Of a stretch of DNA of 11,053 nt, positions 8,097-11,053 are shown in pieces. The position numbers and the translations under genes were made by a program. The DNA lies in the NCBI GenBank assembly GCA_946614685.1, contig CAMOHF010000013.1, positions 1-11,053 of the forward strand, read 5' to 3'. The notes beneath the pieces are model-generated. The model did no database searches and was not told the origin of the DNA. It worked only from the letters and a program-made list of their open reading frames with translations. Positions within the stretch are counted from its first letter, which is position 1. The number at the start of each line of letters is the position of its first letter. Source of the DNA: an uncultured Clostridia bacterium (GTDB lineage: Bacteria > Bacillota > Clostridia > Lachnospirales > Lachnospiraceae).

Positions 8097-9551
8097 ATGG
8101 CAAAGATCAGAACAAGATTTGCTCCGAGCCCCACCGGCAGGATGCATGTAGGAAACTTACGTACCGCACTCTATGCTTACCTTGTGGCCAAGCACGAAGG
8201 CGGTGATTTTATACTGCGAATCGAAGACACGGATCAGGAGCGCGAAGTCGAGGGCGCCGTAGATATCATCTACCGCACACTTGAGAAGACCGGACTTGCC
8301 CACGACGAAGGTCCCGACAAGGACGGCGGCGTCGGCCCCTACATCCAGAGCGAGCGTCAGGCACAGGGCATCTACCTCGAATACGCCAAGAAACTGATTG
8401 AGAAGGGCGAGGCCTACTACTGCTTCTGCGATGCCGAGCGTCTGGCATCCCTTAAATCCGAGGTGGTAGACGGCAAGACCATCTCCCGCTACGACAAGCA
8501 CTGCCTGCACCTTTCCAAGGAGGAGATCGAGGCGAATCTTGCAGCCGGCAAGCCTTACGTGATCAGACAGAATAACCCCTTAGAGGGCACGACCACATTT
8601 TCCGACGAGCTCTACGGAGACATCACCGTACCCAACGAGGAACTTGACGATATGATCCTGATCAAGTCCGACGGTTTCCCGACCTACAACTTTGCAAATG
8701 TTGTGGACGACCACCTGATGGGCATTACACACGTGGTGCGCGGCAACGAGTACCTGTCCTCATCCCCGAAGTACAACCGTCTCTACGATGCCTTCGGATG
8801 GGAAGTTCCCGTATATATCCACTGCCCCCTGATCACGGACGAGAATCACCAGAAGCTTTCCAAGCGCAGCGGACACTCTTCCTTCGAGGATCTTTTGGAG
8901 CAGGGCTTCCTCACCGAGGCCATCGTGAACTACGTGGCATTGCTCGGCTGGTGTCCCGAGGACAACCGTGAGATCTTCTCTCTTCCCGAGCTTGTAGAGG
9001 CCTTCAATTACCGCAACATGTCCAAGAGTCCCGCAGTGCTTGATATGACCAAGCTTCGCTGGATGAACGGCGAGTACATGAAGGCCATGGACGACGATAC
9101 CTTCTATGAGATGGCACTTCCCTACATCAAGGAAGTGATCACCAAGGATCTTGACACCAGGAAGATCGCATCCATGATCAAGACCAGAATCGAGACCTTC
9201 CTCGATATCAAAGACCAGATTGATTTCTTTGAGGCTGTACCCGACTATGATGTTTCCATGTACACCCACAAGAAGATGAAGACCAATCCCGAAAACTCTC
9301 TCGCACTTCTTACCGAGGTGCTTCCGATCCTTAAAGAAGCCGATGCATTCGATAACGATGCACTTTTCGAGCTTCTTAAGAAGTTCGGCGAGGAGAAGGA
9401 ATACAAGACCGGATTCATCATGTGGCCGCTTCGCACGGCTGTCTCCGGAAAGCAGGCGACACCCGGTGGTGCGACCGAGCTGATGAGTATTCTCGGCAAG
9501 GACGAAACCATCGCACGTATCGAAGCTGCGATCGCGAAGCTTAGCGCGTAA
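8097..9551 (+). CDS. gltX: Glutamate--tRNA ligase
   Basis: Class I aminoacyl-tRNA synthetase that charges tRNA(Glu) with glutamate; in organisms lacking GlnRS it may also charge tRNA(Gln). It has 484 residues, normal for the family, and starts [14 protein letters not shown], the standard N-terminus. The HIGH-like site is MHVG (16-19) within the PSPTG...RTAL block, and the KMSKS-like loop is KLSKR (253-257). A CFC pair (C109, C111) with CLH (C136, H138) fits the zinc-binding element seen in E. coli GluRS. The C-terminal anticodon-binding region is complete, ending [13 protein letters not shown]. It is divergent from the transporter operon, with its own predicted promoter and no T-box in the short leader. 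A 12-bp tandem repeat begins on its stop codon. Confidence 0.97.
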   Translation: MAKIRTRFAPSPTGRMHVGNLRTALYAYLVAKHEGGDFILRIEDTDQEREVEGAVDIIYRTLEKTGLAHDEGPDKDGGVGPYIQSERQAQGIYLEYAKKLIEKGEAYYCFCDAERLASLKSEVVDGKTISRYDKHCLHLSKEEIEANLAAGKPYVIRQNNPLEGTTTFSDELYGDITVPNEELDDMILIKSDGFPTYNFANVVDDHLMGITHVVRGNEYLSSSPKYNRLYDAFGWEVPVYIHCPLITDENHQKLSKRSGHSSFEDLLEQGFLTEAIVNYVALLGWCPEDNREIFSLPELVEAFNYRNMSKSPAVLDMTKLRWMNGEYMKAMDDDTFYEMALPYIKEVITKDLDTRKIASMIKTRIETFLDIKDQIDFFEAVPDYDVSMYTHKKMKTNPENSLALLTEVLPILKEADAFDNDALFELLKKFGEEKEYKTGFIMWPLRTAVSGKQATPGGATELMSILGKDETIARIEAAIAKLSA

Positions 9552-9607
9552 GATACGGCATGAGATACGGCGTAAGGTACAGCGTAAGGTACGGCACGGA
9601 TACGGGC
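9548..9607. repeat. Five 12-bp tandem repeats overlapping the gltX stop
   Basis: Exact 12-nt period with consensus GTAAGRTACGGC: units at 9548, 9560, 9572, 9584 and 9596, the last the most diverged. The first unit includes the gltX TAA. The last unit merges into the GGATACGGGC edge of the structured element that follows, so the tandem array looks like local amplification of that element's tip. Confidence 0.85.
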
Positions 9608-9723
9608 TGTGTTGCCGGACACGCTCCCGCTAGTAGAGGGTGCCCTAACGGTACTAAGCTCTCAGCCACTCCGTGTCTGAATCGCTAAGTACCGAGACCC
9701 TCTGCTGACCTTGCAACGCGGCC
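9598..9723. repeat. Structured intergenic element 1 (nested inverted repeats)
   Basis: Three nested helices can be paired by hand: 9605-9615 with 9713-9723 (11 pairs, two G-U if read as plus-strand RNA), 9631-9641 with 9697-9707 (11 pairs, two G-U), and 9649-9659 with 9684-9694 (10 of 11 pairs). In addition GGACACG (9617-9623) can pair with CGTGTCT (9672-9678) in the apical loop, which would be a pseudoknot. The left arm resembles both arms of element 2 at 9883-10015. No open reading frame of substance and no known RNA family recognised. It may be a mobile palindromic repeat, a structured 3' UTR or an RNA; strand undetermined. Confidence 0.65.
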
Positions 9724-9830
9724 GCATGATGATCAGCGCTGTGAATTCTCTCCGCAGTTCACACGAAACCCGTAGCCGCTACGTATTACTTAAAACTACT
9801 CGCAGTATCGATAGAACTCGCTAAACTTAG
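9724..9830. other. Gene-free stretch with minor hairpins
   Basis: No supported gene. TGTGAATT (9740-9747) can pair with AGTTCACA (9756-9763) around an 8-nt loop, and CGTAG (9771-9775) with CTACG (9779-9783). The motif CGCTAAACTTAG near 9819 recalls the CTTAGCG words repeated in element 2. It is probably the 3' untranslated part of the gltX transcript before the terminator. Confidence 0.4.
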
Positions 9831-9871
9831 AGAAACCCCGCTTGAAGGCAAGCGGGGTTTCTTGTGTTTTT
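9831..9871 (+). terminator. Strong hairpin terminator between gltX and glmS
   Basis: AGAAACCCCGCTTG (9831-9844) pairs perfectly over 14 bp with CAAGCGGGGTTTCT (9849-9862), with the tetraloop AAGG, followed by TGTGTTTTT to 9871. The T-tract favours the plus strand (gltX), but the stem is strong enough to work for glmS on the other strand too. It lies about 280 nt after the gltX stop. Confidence 0.85.
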
Positions 9872-9882
9872 CTGATTCGTAA

Positions 9883-10015
9883 GCGCAGGATACAGGCTGC
9901 ATTGCCAGGACAACGTGGAGCCGCCGGCGCTTAGCGAGGTTCCTCACGAGCTTAGCGTCCGCTGCGTGCGGAACTTAGCGCAAGCGTGTCCAGGCAAGGC
10001 AGTCTGTATCTGCGC
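9883..10015. repeat. Structured intergenic element 2 (long imperfect palindrome)
   Basis: The outer arms 9883-9906 and 9993-10015 pair over about 23 bp with one bulged G, one G-U and one mismatch. The helix continues as 9908-9912 with 9987-9991 and as GCGCTTAG (9927-9934) with CTTAGCGC (9974-9981, one mismatch). Inside is the hairpin TCCGC-TGCGT-GCGGA (9958-9972). The word CTTAGCG occurs three times (9930, 9951, 9974). Both outer arms match the left arm of element 1, so the two belong to one repeat family. It lies 12 bp downstream of the glmS stop. Confidence 0.75.
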
Positions 10016-10027
10016 GTATGCTTAGAA

Positions 10028-11053
10028 TTACTCTACAGTTACGGATTTCGCGAGGTTTCGCGGTTTGTCGACGTCGAGGCCCTTGGCCTCGGATGTGTAG
10101 TATGCGATCAGCTGCAGGATCACGGCCGTTGCGAAGGCTGTGAACTCGGGATCGAGTTTCGGGATCCGGATATGCTTATCGCAGATTGCGGGATCGTCGA
10201 TCTTCTCGTCCATGCTGACAAGCACGACATACGCGCCTCTTGCCTTCACCTCGCGGATGTTGGAGATGACTTTCGCATAGACATCCTCCTGGGTTGCGAG
10301 GGCAATGACCGGTACATTTTCCGCGATCAGGGCGATGGTTCCGTGCTTTAACTCGCCTGCGGCGTAGGCCTCGGCGTGCACGTAGGAGATTTCCTTCAGC
10401 TTCAGCGCCGCCTCGAGACTCATGGTGTAGTCGAGACCGCGTCCGATGTAGAAGGTATCCGTCGCCATCTTGATATGGTTTGCGATGCGCTTGATGTCGT
10501 TCGCATCCTTCAAGGTTTCTTCGATGATGTTCGGTGCGCTCATCAGCTTCGCCATAAACTTTCTGGCGTCGCTTTCAGAGATCAGCTTCTTCACAAGCCC
10601 CATACGGCAGGTGATCAGGTACATAGCCGCAACCTGCACGGTGTAGGCCTTGGTGGATGCCACCGCGATCTCGGGGCCTGCATGGGTATAGAGCACGTAG
10701 TCGCTCTCTCTTGCGATGGTGGAACCCTTGACATTTACGATGGAAAGGGTCTTGGAGCCCTTGCTCTTCGCAAGCTTTAAGGCCTCAAGGGTATCGATCG
10801 TCTCACCCGACTGGGAGAGCACGATGGTCAGTGTCTTTTCGTCGATGATCGGGTCCTTGTAACGGAACTCCGACGCGATCTCAACATTTACCGGGATGCG
10901 GAGCAGTTTCTCGATCAGATGCTTGCCGACGATACCCGCATGCATCGCCGTACCGCAGGCTACCACCATCAGCTTGTCGCAGTTCTCGAAGATCGCATCG
11001 TCGATGCCATCCTCGGTGAAATCGGGAAGATCTCACTCCACGCGGGGCATCAC
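10028..11053 (-). CDS. glmS: Glutamine--fructose-6-phosphate aminotransferase, 3' part, with in-frame stop
   Basis: Makes glucosamine-6-phosphate from fructose-6-phosphate and glutamine, the first step to UDP-GlcNAc for the cell wall. Only the sugar-isomerase half is in the window; the glutaminase half and its N-terminal Cys lie beyond the right edge. Visible are VACGTAMHAG, SQSGETIDT, EISYVHAEAYAAGELKHG and the invariant C-terminus PRNLAKSVTVE. From TGG-less codons near the edge the frame reads PRVE, then TGA (11033-11035), then DLPDFTEDG leading into VVACGT, so homology appears to continue on both sides of the stop. Without the stop the gene would run off the window; with it, the longest clean ORF starts at ATG 10969. 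Real lesion or sequence error cannot be told apart here. Convergent with gltX. Confidence 0.92.
11033..11035 (-). other. In-frame TGA in glmS
   Basis: The minus-strand codons before and after are GTG GAG TGA GAT CTT. One base change would restore Trp, Arg or Gly. It is only 19-21 bp from the window edge, where assembly errors are common. Confidence 0.7.

Noticed and set aside
9548..9607. CRISPR array
   Set aside because: Twelve-bp units are contiguous with no spacers and no cas genes are present.
9245..9622. Minus-strand reading frame with [12 protein letters not shown] four-residue repeats
   Set aside because: The repeats are just the 12-bp tandem array read in one frame, and the rest lies antisense to gltX.
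9598..9871. RNase P RNA, tmRNA or 6S RNA
   Set aside because: I looked for the conserved RNase P GAGGAAAGTCC core and for tmRNA end sequences and saw neither; the overall fold does not fit 6S.
10028..11053. glmS ribozyme
   Set aside because: It would lie upstream of the glmS start, beyond the right edge of the window; nothing of it is visible here.

Overview
The window looks like chromosomal DNA of an anaerobic Gram-positive clostridium, probably Lachnospiraceae. This is inferred from protein style, strong GGAGG-type ribosome binding sites, a lipoprotein-type amino-acid binding protein and tightly packed operons; no marker gene settles it. Both ends cut through genes: a GGDEF protein at the left and glmS at the right.

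Left, plus strand (3-1327): the end of a membrane-anchored diguanylate cyclase is followed after 2 nt by upp (uracil salvage). upp runs head-on into dapF, and their stop codons overlap. A terminator-like hairpin for upp lies inside the 3' end of dapF.

Middle, minus strand (7926 down to 1324): seven genes in one probable operon, with gaps of at most 12 nt or overlaps. In transcription order they are an amino-acid ABC importer (lipoprotein binding protein, permease, ATPase), an ABC-2 type exporter (ATPase, two related permeases) and dapF (diaminopimelate epimerase). The binding protein is the most striking item. Its sequence is circularly permuted: the segment that normally ends this family sits directly behind the lipobox, and the normal N-terminal lobe begins about 100 residues in. 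The partner ATPase carries an extra basic segment of about 35 residues in its helical domain.

Right of the operon, a divergent promoter region (7927-8096) serves the importer operon and gltX (glutamyl-tRNA synthetase, plus strand). The two predicted -35 boxes lie in the two arms of a perfect 8-bp inverted repeat. Between gltX and the convergent glmS is a 476-bp gene-free stretch. It holds five 12-bp tandem repeats that start on the gltX stop codon, two foldable elements sharing a repeated arm sequence, and a strong terminator between them. glmS (minus strand, 3' part only) has an in-frame TGA 21 bp from the window edge, which may be an assembly error or a real lesion.

The genes work in amino-acid uptake, an undefined export function, lysine/peptidoglycan precursor synthesis (dapF), amino-sugar synthesis (glmS), tRNA charging (gltX) and nucleotide salvage (upp).
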